From contig JAFCFP010000014.1 of assembly GCA_017608575.1 (NCBI GenBank), forward strand, positions 1 to 23,679: a DNA stretch of 23,679 bases, in the 5' to 3' direction. Under the pieces are notes generated by a model. It did not search any database and was not told the origin of the DNA. It saw only the letters and a program-made list of their open reading frames with translations. The stretch is from Candidatus Iainarchaeum sp. Lineage in GTDB: Archaea; Iainarchaeota; Iainarchaeia; Iainarchaeales; DTGL01. Positions 6,915 through 13,875 of the stretch are shown here, piece after piece (positions within the stretch are counted from its first letter, which is position 1; the number at the start of each line of letters is the position of its first letter). The position numbers and the translations under genes were made by a program.

Positions 6915-7379
6915 CTATTTTTCCTTGACAATTTTTGCTCTTGTGTTCCATATTTTGTTTGGCTCTTTTGAAAAAGATGAAAAAGAGCTAAACCACTCAA
7001 CGGTTCTGTGCTTAATATCCGCTGGTGATAAAATGGATTGGAGATGGTGGAGCAATTCGTGGTTCAAAGTGTTGCTCGAAGTGGTTTTCATCCTGATTTC
7101 GCCGGTTGCAGGCGCGTGGTCTCCCAGCACTCCAAGTGCTGCCATAAATGGCCTGTTGCTTCTGAATAGCGGCATTAGTTCGGCGACAGGAATGCCCATG
7201 ATTTCGGAAACCCTTTTGTAAATTCGTCTGGTGTTGGGTGGAATCTCCTTGAAAGAAAAGGGTTTGCCTCGAGGGGGCAATGGGCTTTGTTTGGGGTCCT
7301 TGAGTTTTCTCCCAAGCCTCTTTTTGGTGTTCAGCTGGTGCCGTGTGAGATGTTTTCTTTTGCACCTTAAAATTCTCAT
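6915..7379 (-). CDS. Small HExxH zincin-like protein of unknown function
   Basis: This 154-residue protein has a basic N-terminus (many Arg/Lys in 1-40). A helical middle part runs from about 50 to 75. HELLHHLQ at 107-114 fits the HExxH zinc-protease motif (H107, E108, H111), preceded by hydrophilic residues NTLN. A possible third ligand is Glu128 in TVEWF or Glu139. This is inference, because no full-length family was recognised. There is no signal peptide or membrane segment, so the protein would act in the cytoplasm. It begins 36 nt after top6A on the same strand and may be the last gene of that transcript. The ATG at 7379 is the first after the top6A stop. A basic protein with an HExxH motif beside a topoisomerase recalls SprT-like proteases that remove DNA-protein crosslinks, but no SprT signature is visible. 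Confidence 0.7.
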   Translation of the reverse strand: MRILRCKRKHLTRHQLNTKKRLGRKLKDPKQSPLPPRGKPFSFKEIPPNTRRIYKRVSEIMGIPVAELMPLFRSNRPFMAALGVLGDHAPATGEIRMKTTSSNTLNHELLHHLQSILSPADIKHRTVEWFSSFSSFSKEPNKIWNTRAKIVKEK

Positions 7380-7415
7380 ACAATAATTAGGCCTTTGGGA
7401 AATAAATTTCTTTGC

Positions 7416-8594
7416 TCACGGCAAGAATTCCTTGTTTTTGATTTTTTTTGGCAAGTACTCTTTTGCCACGAACTCCAAGGACTTGTTCGCTAAAGCCTGT
7501 TGTTCTATCCTGATTTTTAGGTTCATTGCTGTTTTCAATTCCTGTTGCCATGGCTTGTTTTTAAACCATGCGTATTGTTGCATTTCCTTTGCTCTCTTAA
7601 TGTCCCCTGGCTTCATTTGCTCTGTTACATTCTCCAAGCCATATGTTTTAATGTCTTCCATTGTCATTCCAATGTATTTTGCTTCAGGGCATGCAAGGAA
7701 ATGCGAATGAGCCGCCAAAGCCATTGATCCTTGTTTTACAACACTGTAAATATACCATCCATAAGGGTCTCCATCAGTAAAGGCATACACTGGAAGCTTT
7801 TTTTCATAGTGTAATCTGTGAATTAGCCTTCGAGTGCCCCTTGCAGCTTGGCCTCCTGTTCCAACCAGTATTGCTTTGTTTTCCTTTGCAAAGTTTTCCT
7901 CAATCAGCCTTTCATACATTGCACTTGTTTCAATGACCAGAACGTATTTTGCGTTCACTTGTTTTATTTCTATTTCGTTTGGTTCAATGCGGCTCATTAT
8001 GCTCCAGCCACCCCTTCCAAGCTTTAGGCAATTGAATTTGTCGTTGTTGTGGGCTCTATCCACAAGCGTAATGTCTCCATATAGTGTTCCCTTTGGGTTA
8101 GCATGCACGTTTAATTTTTCCCTTATTGTGTCAACGCTGTGTTCCAAGTCAACAATGCATGAATCTGATTCCCTTTGGTCATCAAAAGTGTTTTCTTTTG
8201 TGCCTTCAATGTTGTGTTTTAATTCGTAGTATATTTCCCTAATTGAAGCTGTTTTGTTGTGCAACAAATAATCATATGTCTTGCTTGTTACAAGCATTGT
8301 TTGAAGGAATTTTTTTGTATGAGCAATGTTTAGGAAACTTCTTGTAGTGCTTTTATTGCCCAAAGTAATTATGCCTTTGTCTTCTTCGAATTCAACGTTT
8401 CCTCTGCCGCGTTGTTTTGTTACAAACCTTGGATTTTGTTCTTTTTCAATTTGCTTCACTATTTCTTCGCTCATTTTTCTTATTCTTTTTGCGATTTCTT
8501 TTGGTCCTTCTTTTTCCTGAATTCTTGCCTTGCGGCTTACTTTTTTAATTGTGGCTTTTTCAGTTTTTTTTGGTTTCTTTCCCTTTTTTGCCAT
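7416..8594 (-). CDS. top6A: DNA topoisomerase VI subunit A
   Basis: Catalytic subunit of type IIB topoisomerase VI, an A2B2 enzyme that relaxes and decatenates DNA. It cleaves both strands through a tyrosine and is homologous to Spo11. At 392 residues it has a basic N-terminal extension (about 1-45). The winged-helix CAP domain contains SIREIYYEL at 117-125, with the catalytic tyrosine among Y122-Y123. The Toprim domain has VIETSAM (E222) and TDGDPYG (D274, D276), which bind Mg. Its ATG is directly next to the top6B stop codon (TAA then ATG), so the subunits are translationally coupled. All key residues are present. Confidence 0.97.
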   Translation of the reverse strand: MAKKGKKPKKTEKATIKKVSRKARIQEKEGPKEIAKRIRKMSEEIVKQIEKEQNPRFVTKQRGRGNVEFEEDKGIITLGNKSTTRSFLNIAHTKKFLQTMLVTSKTYDYLLHNKTASIREIYYELKHNIEGTKENTFDDQRESDSCIVDLEHSVDTIREKLNVHANPKGTLYGDITLVDRAHNNDKFNCLKLGRGGWSIMSRIEPNEIEIKQVNAKYVLVIETSAMYERLIEENFAKENKAILVGTGGQAARGTRRLIHRLHYEKKLPVYAFTDGDPYGWYIYSVVKQGSMALAAHSHFLACPEAKYIGMTMEDIKTYGLENVTEQMKPGDIKRAKEMQQYAWFKNKPWQQELKTAMNLKIRIEQQALANKSLEFVAKEYLPKKIKNKEFLP

Positions 8595-10241
8595 TTATTT
8601 CCCCTCTTTCTTTGTTTCTTTTTTGTTTTTTGCTTGTTCTTTCATATCATCTGGTTTTTCCAGTTTAAGTTTTGTGAGAACAAGGTGCTCCAAGTGCTTT
8701 ATTAGTTTTTTTTCGTTGGCTTTTGTTATATTGTGCAAGGCGCGCGCTATTTCTGGAATATATTTGTAAAACATGTCGCGTTTCATTCTGTTTTCTATTT
8801 CGCGCCTTCTTGCAGAAATATATTGGGAGGTTTTTCTTGCACATTTCATTAAAGCCAAGCGCAGTTCATCCATTATTTCATCTTCGTCAGCAATTGCCTG
8901 TTTGCCTGCACCGGTGTAGGGAACGTGCACTGAAATAAAGTTTACAAATATTGTTAATGGCACGCTTTCCAAGTCGCGTATTCCATAGCGTTTCCAGTCA
9001 ATGCTGTGAACTGCTTTTGTTATTGCACAGTTGCCGTTGTCAAAAAGCAGTGGTGCACGGTTTGCAAAACGCATTATTTCTACTTTTGCTTCTTCTGGGT
9101 TTTCTTCTTTTTTGTTTTTTCCATTGGTTTCATTGAGGCTTTTTCCTGCTTTTCCACCGTAAGCCATGCCAATTTCCACTTGGAAAGGGAAACCACCTGC
9201 ATACACTTTCGGTGGCCTTGTAATTGTGTGCACGAATTCCGGTTCAACAATGCTTTCAAGTGATTTTTTTATTCTTTTTTCCCCGATTGGTCTCAGGCCT
9301 TCAGTGCTTGGAGCAATGAATTCAATTTTTTTGAACGCGTTAACTATTTGTTCTGCTTCATCCCATGTGAGTTTTTTTGGGTCTTTGTTGAGGTCAAAAT
9401 TCACAAGTTTTTGTATTTTTTCAATTGAAGTGTCACCGACTCTCTCCAGGTCGGTTTTAAGAAAGGATGAAACCTTTCTTGCTTTTGAGGTTCTACCCAT
9501 TGTAATTATGTCATCCACTGAAACGCCGTTGGGGTGTGGTTTCATTGGTTTGGGCATTTTTGGAATGAATGTGGCTGTTCGCTTGAAAACAATTGTTTCT
9601 CCTTTTGGTGTTCTGAAGGTTATTTGTGCATGGGGGTTTGCGATTGCTGTTCTGCGCAGGTATTCTAGTGGCCCCAATGCTGATTCTCTGTATATAACGC
9701 CTTTGAATTTTGCTTGAATCATTGTTCCGCGGAATTTTTTATCCAAATCTCTTATGTTTTCCACTTTTGGCTTGTTGTGTTTTGGATCAATTGTTATCTC
9801 TGCAGCAAATGCTTTTTTGCCAGTGCCTGTTATTACCTTTGTTGCCTTTCCGGTTGTAATCTGGCTTAACATTGTTGCTCCGGCTGAACCAATTCCCTGT
9901 TGGCCGCGCATTTGCATCATCCTGTGGAATTTTGTTCCAGAGAGCAGTTGGCCAAGTGCTTTTCCCACTGTTTCTTTTGTCAGACCGGGGCCGTTGTCTT
10001 TTACTGTTAATTGATAGTATTCGTTTCCAAGTTCGTCGAGTTTTACTTCAATTTCTGGCAATATGTGGGCTTCCTCGCAAGCATCAAGCGAGTTTGTAAC
10101 ATATTCGTGCACTACTGTTGTCAGAGTGCGGACTTTTCCATAAAGTCCCAGCATTTGCCTGTTTTTTTTAAAGAATTCTGCAACTGAGTGCTCTTTGAAT
10201 TCTTTTGCAAGTTTTTCTCCAGTAATAATTCCATCAGTCAT
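8595..10241 (-). CDS. top6B: DNA topoisomerase VI subunit B
   Basis: ATPase subunit of topoisomerase VI. It dimerises on ATP binding and drives strand passage by subunit A. The GHKL fold is seen in VHEYVTNSLDACEEA (N box, about residues 45-58), DNGPGL (G1 box) and QQGIGSAG (G2 box). The H2TH-like region LGPLEYLRRTAIANPHAQITF and the transducer domain, with GPx-like AYGGKAGK and a conserved PYTGAGKQAIADE segment, follow. The C-terminus is Lys/Glu-rich (KKETKKEGK). I prefer the ATG at 10241, which has GAGTGAG 5 nt upstream. A GTG at 10250 in frame would add three residues and overlap this Shine-Dalgarno. It lies between the KH-protein gene and top6A with no spacer. Confidence 0.96.
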   Translation of the reverse strand: MTDGIITGEKLAKEFKEHSVAEFFKKNRQMLGLYGKVRTLTTVVHEYVTNSLDACEEAHILPEIEVKLDELGNEYYQLTVKDNGPGLTKETVGKALGQLLSGTKFHRMMQMRGQQGIGSAGATMLSQITTGKATKVITGTGKKAFAAEITIDPKHNKPKVENIRDLDKKFRGTMIQAKFKGVIYRESALGPLEYLRRTAIANPHAQITFRTPKGETIVFKRTATFIPKMPKPMKPHPNGVSVDDIITMGRTSKARKVSSFLKTDLERVGDTSIEKIQKLVNFDLNKDPKKLTWDEAEQIVNAFKKIEFIAPSTEGLRPIGEKRIKKSLESIVEPEFVHTITRPPKVYAGGFPFQVEIGMAYGGKAGKSLNETNGKNKKEENPEEAKVEIMRFANRAPLLFDNGNCAITKAVHSIDWKRYGIRDLESVPLTIFVNFISVHVPYTGAGKQAIADEDEIMDELRLALMKCARKTSQYISARRREIENRMKRDMFYKYIPEIARALHNITKANEKKLIKHLEHLVLTKLKLEKPDDMKEQAKNKKETKKEGK

Positions 10242-10250
10242 TTTTCTCAC

Positions 10251-10778
10251 TCATAATTCAAATTTTTTCTCCATTAATTTTCTTTTTTTAATGCGTTTGT
10301 AAACCGTTGAAACATTTGCTCCATGCAAGAGCATTTCAATGGCTTCTTCTGCAAGGGCAATTTCCTCTATTTCGCCGATTATTGAAACAGTGTTGCCGTA
10401 CACTGAAATATAACAGTTTGTTTCTTTTTCAATGTTTGCCCTCACTGAACCGTTCCGCCCTATAACGCGTGCTTTTTTTTGGTGAATTGCTCTTTCGCTT
10501 TTTCCAACTATTTCGCGCAGCGAAAGCACTCTTAAGGCAAATCTGTCATTGGCCAAAAGTAGTGCTTTTTCCGGTGAAAACCCTCTGGCAATTGCTTTTA
10601 CAATGTCCATTGCTTTTATGAAATTCATGCTTTCAGCGCTGATTTCCACTTCTCCAGTACTTGAATCAATTTTTATCTTTGAATTTGTTGCTTTTTCTAT
10701 TTCTCTTTTGGTTTTTCCCTGTTCTCCTATCAGCGCGCCAATTCTTTCATTAGGTATTTTAATTGTCTCGGTTTGCAT
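10251..10778 (-). CDS. KH-domain RNA-binding protein, archaeal Krr1/Pno1 (Dim2) type
   Basis: Two KH domains in 175 residues. The first carries IGEQG at about 17-21 and the second VIGRNGSVR near 105-113; the GxxG loops contact RNA. The layout (RVLSLREIVGK between the domains, then AEEAIEMLLHGANVSTVYK and a basic tail) is that of archaeal homologues of eukaryotic Pno1/Krr1, which take part in 16S rRNA processing and small-subunit maturation. The chosen ATG at 10778 has AAGTGATTTCA just upstream, the same spacing and sequence as before the L37Ae gene. An upstream in-frame start at 10811 would add 11 residues lacking family similarity. It follows rio1, whose product acts in the same maturation pathway, and its stop overlaps the start region of top6B. 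Confidence 0.9.
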   Translation of the reverse strand: MQTETIKIPNERIGALIGEQGKTKREIEKATNSKIKIDSSTGEVEISAESMNFIKAMDIVKAIARGFSPEKALLLANDRFALRVLSLREIVGKSERAIHQKKARVIGRNGSVRANIEKETNCYISVYGNTVSIIGEIEEIALAEEAIEMLLHGANVSTVYKRIKKRKLMEKKFEL

Positions 10779-10821
10779 TGAAATCACTTGCGCGCATCCG
10801 CTATTAAACAAAACACCAAAA

Positions 10822-10832
10822 GATTTAAAAAT
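10822..10832 (-). promoter_or_regulatory. TATA-like box for the KH protein-top6B-top6A transcript
   Basis: TTTTTAAATCT on the minus strand, centred about 49 nt upstream of the ATG at 10778. Transcription would begin near 10800, giving a leader of about 22 nt with the Shine-Dalgarno AGTGAT. Confidence 0.45.
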
Positions 10833-10853
10833 GGAAATCTGTGTTTTTTGGGC

Positions 10854-10881
10854 TTAAAACCGCAAAATTTTGCGGTTTTAA
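10854..10881. repeat. Perfect 28-bp palindrome at the rio1 stop codon
   Basis: Both arms are TTAAAACCGCAAAA (14 nt, read on each strand) with no spacer. The rio1 stop TAA at 10880-10878 lies inside the right arm. As RNA it would form a hairpin with a GC core (CCGC/GCGG) and an A/U loop, followed on the minus strand by a short TTTTAA. It could be a terminator or processing hairpin for the upstream operon, or a dimeric regulator's operator ahead of the KH-protein promoter. Confidence 0.75.
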
Positions 10882-11621
10882 ATTTTTCCTTTGAATGATT
10901 TTATTTCTGCAAGGAGCTCTTCAGCGCTTATTTTTTGGCCTCTTTTTGAGAGATAATTCGCCATGTTTTGCACGTCTCTTTTAAAAAATTGTTCTGCGCG
11001 TGGATGGCTTGTGAGAACTGATTGAGCGCAGTCAATTATTACTGGTTCGCTGTTAAAATTCAAAATATTGTATTCTGAAAGGTCCGCGTGCACTAGTTCG
11101 GCTTGTAACACCATTTTTGCCATTTCTTCAGCAATTCTTTTCCTGAGAAATTTTGCATTCAATGGTTTTTCTTTCAATGGCAGGGCTGCTTTTTTTCCGC
11201 CAATGAATTCCATTACTAGAACGTTTTCATGAAATGCAAGGGGCATTGGAACTCTAACACCGGCTTCTGTGAACTTTTCAAGGTTTTTGAATTCTTTTCT
11301 TGTCCACTGGTATATTAATTGCCTTCGTGACTTTTTTAGTTCTTTGAAACGCAAATCGCCTTCAATGTATGCACGCATGTGCTTGAATTTTGTTGTTTGA
11401 ATCTTGTAAATTTTTACTGCTCGCGCGTTTCCCGCGGGGTCAACCGCCTTAAAAACATGCGCTTCCTTGCCTGCATTCACCAAAAACTCCAATGCATCAA
11501 TGTATCCTTTCTGTGCAAGCACATGCACTGCTTTCACTGTGCGTTCATCAAATACTTCTCCGAATATTTTCCGCGCATTTTCATCACGAAAGTATTCCAT
11601 TGTTGGTTCTTTGTCCTGCAT
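10878..11621 (-). CDS. rio1: RIO1-type atypical serine kinase/ATPase
   Basis: Rio1 family kinase (247 residues from this start), needed for late small-subunit ribosome maturation. Motifs are NAGKEAHVF for the glycine-rich loop (about 49-56), RAVKIYK with the ATP-binding Lys (about residue 70), the RIO flexible-loop segment IQTTKFKHMRAYIEGD, LVHADLSEYNIL with catalytic Asp (about 180) and Asn (185), and IIDCAQSVLTSHPRA with the metal-binding Asp (about 197). The acidic-rich C-terminal end of some Rio1 proteins is missing. The ATG at 11621 is preferred because upstream in-frame codons run into the aIF1A gene and show no kinase similarity. Another ATG at 11600 (MEYFRDENA) is possible. The stop lies inside the palindrome at 10854-10881. 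Confidence 0.93.
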   Translation of the reverse strand: MQDKEPTMEYFRDENARKIFGEVFDERTVKAVHVLAQKGYIDALEFLVNAGKEAHVFKAVDPAGNARAVKIYKIQTTKFKHMRAYIEGDLRFKELKKSRRQLIYQWTRKEFKNLEKFTEAGVRVPMPLAFHENVLVMEFIGGKKAALPLKEKPLNAKFLRKRIAEEMAKMVLQAELVHADLSEYNILNFNSEPVIIDCAQSVLTSHPRAEQFFKRDVQNMANYLSKRGQKISAEELLAEIKSFKGKI

Positions 11622-11659
11622 AAAAAGAATAAGTGGAAGAGTTTTTTTTAGTTTTTTGC

Positions 11660-11986
11660 TTACACAGGCAGTCCTTTCAAGTAACCTTTTCTTGCCAAAA
11701 AGTTTTTTTGACCGCCAAGGTATCTCCACACAATGTCTGCCTTGCTTGGTTGGAAATCCCACACTTTTATTATGAGGAGATCGCCCTCTCTAATCCATAC
11801 CTTTTTTTTCATTTTGCCAGTAATGCGGCAGCTTCTTTCAAGACCGTCTTGGCATATTGCTTTTATTTGATCAGTGCCCTGTCTTTTTATTGCAATTGCA
11901 AATTGCTCGTTGTCTTTTTCCCTTGGCATTCGCATTTTTCTGGGGGATTCTTCTTCGTTGTTTTTTTTGAATTTTTTTCTTGTCAT
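11660..11986 (-). CDS. eif1A: Translation initiation factor aIF1A
   Basis: Archaeal homologue of eIF1A/IF1, an OB-fold protein that binds the decoding site during initiation. The 108-residue protein begins MTRKKFKKNNEEE, then RMPREKDNEQFAIA. The OB fold carries MKKKVWIREGDLLIIKVWDFQ and KADIVWRY, all conserved in the family. The ATG at 11986 lies 1 nt after the DUF424 stop (TAA, A, ATG), so coupling is likely. Reading further upstream to 12028 would overlap DUF424 and add unrelated residues. Confidence 0.95.
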   Translation of the reverse strand: MTRKKFKKNNEEESPRKMRMPREKDNEQFAIAIKRQGTDQIKAICQDGLERSCRITGKMKKKVWIREGDLLIIKVWDFQPSKADIVWRYLGGQKNFLARKGYLKGLPV

Positions 11987-11987
11987 T

Positions 11988-12281
11988 TTAAACCAGCCTG
12001 TATATTTGAACGTGCGGGATTCCTGCAATTTTAATTACGTTCTTTTCGCTTATTAAACCTTTCTTTAGGGCAATGTTCACTGTTTTTTTTCCCACAAGGT
12101 TAATGTTTTCGTATTCGTCGATTAATTTTGCGAGTTCTTCTTCAGTGACGGGATTGTCCTTGTAGAATGCCTCGCTTATAATGAAATCAAGGTCGCCTTT
12201 TTTCAGTGTTTTTCCAATAAGTTCTTTGTCGCAGGCAGCAAGCACTTTTTTGCTTTGCACTGAGTGAATTTTGCAGTACAC
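11988..12281 (-). CDS. DUF424 family protein
   Basis: A 97-residue archaeal protein of unknown biochemical role that is commonly found beside aIF1A and aIF2-beta, as here. Visible family features are YCKIHS at the start, VLAACDKELIGKTLKKGDL, ISEAFYKDNPVTEEEL in the middle, INLVGKKTVNIALKKGLI, and the C-terminal GIPHVQIYRL. The probable start is GTG at 12281, five bases after the aIF2-beta stop, with AGGGAG about 8 nt upstream inside the end of that gene. The ATG at 12326 would force a 40-nt overlap and add residues without family similarity. A role in translation initiation is inference from neighbours. Confidence 0.88.
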   Translation of the reverse strand: MYCKIHSVQSKKVLAACDKELIGKTLKKGDLDFIISEAFYKDNPVTEEELAKLIDEYENINLVGKKTVNIALKKGLISEKNVIKIAGIPHVQIYRLV

Positions 12282-12286
12282 TTGGA

Positions 12287-12688
12287 TTACTCCCTTACTG
12301 CGGAGATTGCTCCACAGGCCTCGCATTTAAGCATTTTAACGCCTTTTTGTTCAATTATTTTTGTGTCGGGTCTTTTGCATTCATGGCATAAAACGAATTT
12401 TTCAATGTAATTTCTTATTAGGTTTTGGATTTCTTCGTGGGAGAAGTTTCCCTTTAAAATAAGCCTTTCTGAGTCAATGTTTGCAAACGTTCCAGTTTGC
12501 TTTGTAATGTATTTTAATGCGTGTTTTTCATCGCGGTTGATTTGCTTCATTATTTTAACAAAATTTGTCACAATGGTGCGGTTTCCTTGTGAAAAGCTTT
12601 TGGCTACTGGCATTTCGAACCTTTCCTTGTGGAGTGTTTTTTCAGGAAGGGTTTTGTATAAACGGTCCAGTGCTTCTTTGTAATTCAT
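12287..12688 (-). CDS. eif2B: Translation initiation factor aIF2 beta subunit
   Basis: Beta subunit of the heterotrimeric aIF2 that delivers Met-tRNAi to the small subunit. The 133 residues show the N-terminal helix (MNYKEALDRLYKTLP), the central alpha/beta domain with GNRTIVTNFVKI and KYITKQTGTFANID, and a C-terminal four-Cys zinc ribbon: CHEC at 101-104 and CEAC at 122-125. A strong Shine-Dalgarno GGTGAT lies 3 nt before the ATG. The ATG overlaps the stop of the OB-fold gene upstream (ATGA). Gene symbol by archaeal convention. Confidence 0.96.
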   Translation of the reverse strand: MNYKEALDRLYKTLPEKTLHKERFEMPVAKSFSQGNRTIVTNFVKIMKQINRDEKHALKYITKQTGTFANIDSERLILKGNFSHEEIQNLIRNYIEKFVLCHECKRPDTKIIEQKGVKMLKCEACGAISAVRE

Positions 12689-13155
12689 TCAATCACCTTT
12701 CTTTCAATGTTCAGCTCGCTTGCTCTCGTGAATTCGATTGCTTCTTTTTTCTTTTTTTTTCTTTCCTTTACTGATTTGAGCACTTCAAGCCTTTTAAGCA
12801 TTTCTTCTTTGAATGAAAGCTTTTGTATTCCTTCCAATGCAATAAATAAGCCGTTTTTTCCCTCTCTTGGTCTGCCTATAACGCTTACACTGTCACCTAT
12901 TGAAATTTTTTCAAGCAATTTGCGCTTGTCTTCAAATGCAAGCACGTCAATTGTTGCAGTAAAATCATCAAGTGTAATGCTGGCAAGTTTTTCAGATTTA
13001 AAGGAGTGAACGCAGGCACCCCACGCATTAACCCTTGAGGCCTTTTCACCGTTTTCAAGCGTTATATAATTTGGCTCGAATTCTCCTTCGCTTTTGTAGT
13101 AATGCGCGTTTTCGAGTTCTTTGAGTAACACTCTTTTTGCAATTGCTGGTTTCAA
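12685..13155 (-). CDS. RPA-associated OB-fold protein
   Basis: A single OB-fold nucleic-acid-binding domain of the type found in archaeal RPA small or associated subunits (COG3390-like). The start KPAIAKRVLLKEL and the EPNYITLENGEKASRVNAWG segment match that family's opening. LDDFTATIDVLAFEDKRKLLEKISIGDSVSVIGRPRE completes the barrel (about 62-98). A Lys-rich linker (about 127-140) and a short acidic tail follow. The likely start is TTG at 13155 with GGAGG about 8 nt upstream. It is the first gene of the minus-strand cluster ahead of aIF2-beta, and shares a 4-nt overlap with it. Role in single-stranded DNA binding is inferred from the family; RNA binding in translation is an alternative given the neighbours. 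Confidence 0.75.
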   Translation of the reverse strand: MKPAIAKRVLLKELENAHYYKSEGEFEPNYITLENGEKASRVNAWGACVHSFKSEKLASITLDDFTATIDVLAFEDKRKLLEKISIGDSVSVIGRPREGKNGLFIALEGIQKLSFKEEMLKRLEVLKSVKERKKKKKEAIEFTRASELNIERKVIE

Positions 13156-13246
13156 TTAAAAAGCCTCCATTGCTTTTGTCTCCCCATTAATTAATAATTA
13201 TTAAGGTTATAAAAAGTAGTAGTTTTTGTTTTTTTGGGTTTTTTGA
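13156..13246. promoter_or_regulatory. Divergent promoter region: OB-fold/aIF2-beta cluster and VTT membrane protein
   Basis: On the plus strand TTATAAAAA (13207-13215) is centred about 36 nt before the ATG at 13247. On the minus strand the AT-rich stretch at about 13185-13203 is centred about 39 nt before the TTG at 13155. CCTCC at 13164-13168 is the minus-strand Shine-Dalgarno GGAGG. Confidence 0.5.
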
Positions 13247-13858
13247 ATGTTTGAATTTCTCAGGGAAGAGGAATTAACACCTAAAAAAATGGCAATAATT
13301 GCTGTAATTGTAGTGCTTTTTGTTGCAGCAGTTGCCTGGCTTTTTTATTTCAATCCATCCCTGCTTAATGAACTTGTTGTATCGTATGGTGTTTTTGGGC
13401 TTTTCATTGGAGCGATTGCAGCCAATGCAACCATTTTGCTTCCAATGCCCATTGATTTGCTTGTTTTTTTGCTTGGAGACAGGCAGTTTTTTGGACTTGG
13501 ATTGGTTGATCCATTTATTTTGGGCATAATCGTCGGCATTGGCTCGGCAATTGGTGAAATGAGTGGTTATATTCTTGGATTGCTTGGAATCAAAAACATT
13601 GAAAGAATGGGAAAAGGCGAAATTGAAAGAGTGCAATGGTTAAAGAGGAAAATCAAGAGATATGGAATGGTTCTTGTGGCTCTTGCAGCACTGACACCTT
13701 TCCCGTTTGACTTGGTTGGAATTGCTGCCGGATTAATAAAATTCAATCCAAAAAAATTTTTCACTGCCTGTGCTATTGGAAAGGGAATTCGTTATATTGT
13801 AATAGCTTATGCTGGCAGTGTTTCAATGTCTTTTGTGCGTGCCTTTTTCGGTTTTTGA
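13247..13858 (+). CDS. VTT/DedA-like integral membrane protein
   Basis: 203 residues, mostly hydrophobic, with about five membrane segments: 15-35, 45-70, 86-112, 140-160 and 180-200. VTT (SNARE-associated/DedA) features are LLPMPIDLLVFLLG with prolines in a re-entrant position, GEMSGYILGLLG at about 103-114, and ALTPFPFDLVGIAAGLI at about 148-164, ending GKGIRYIVIAYAG. VTT-domain proteins act in lipid scrambling or flipping and membrane homeostasis; the substrate here is not visible. The N-terminus is short and charged and faces the cytoplasm by the positive-inside rule. It has its own TATA box and a very short leader, and the convergent presenilin homologue ends 17 nt after it. Confidence 0.85.
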   Translation: MFEFLREEELTPKKMAIIAVIVVLFVAAVAWLFYFNPSLLNELVVSYGVFGLFIGAIAANATILLPMPIDLLVFLLGDRQFFGLGLVDPFILGIIVGIGSAIGEMSGYILGLLGIKNIERMGKGEIERVQWLKRKIKRYGMVLVALAALTPFPFDLVGIAAGLIKFNPKKFFTACAIGKGIRYIVIAYAGSVSMSFVRAFFGF

Positions 13859-13875
13859 TTTTTTGCGTAACCGCG

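Noticed and set aside
9166..9717. 183-residue plus-strand frame opposite top6B
   Set aside because: Antisense of well-conserved top6B codons with no independent support.
11621..11762. Longer rio1 start at 11762
   Set aside because: The extra 47 residues overlap aIF1A in another frame and have no kinase similarity; ATG 11621 suits the family.
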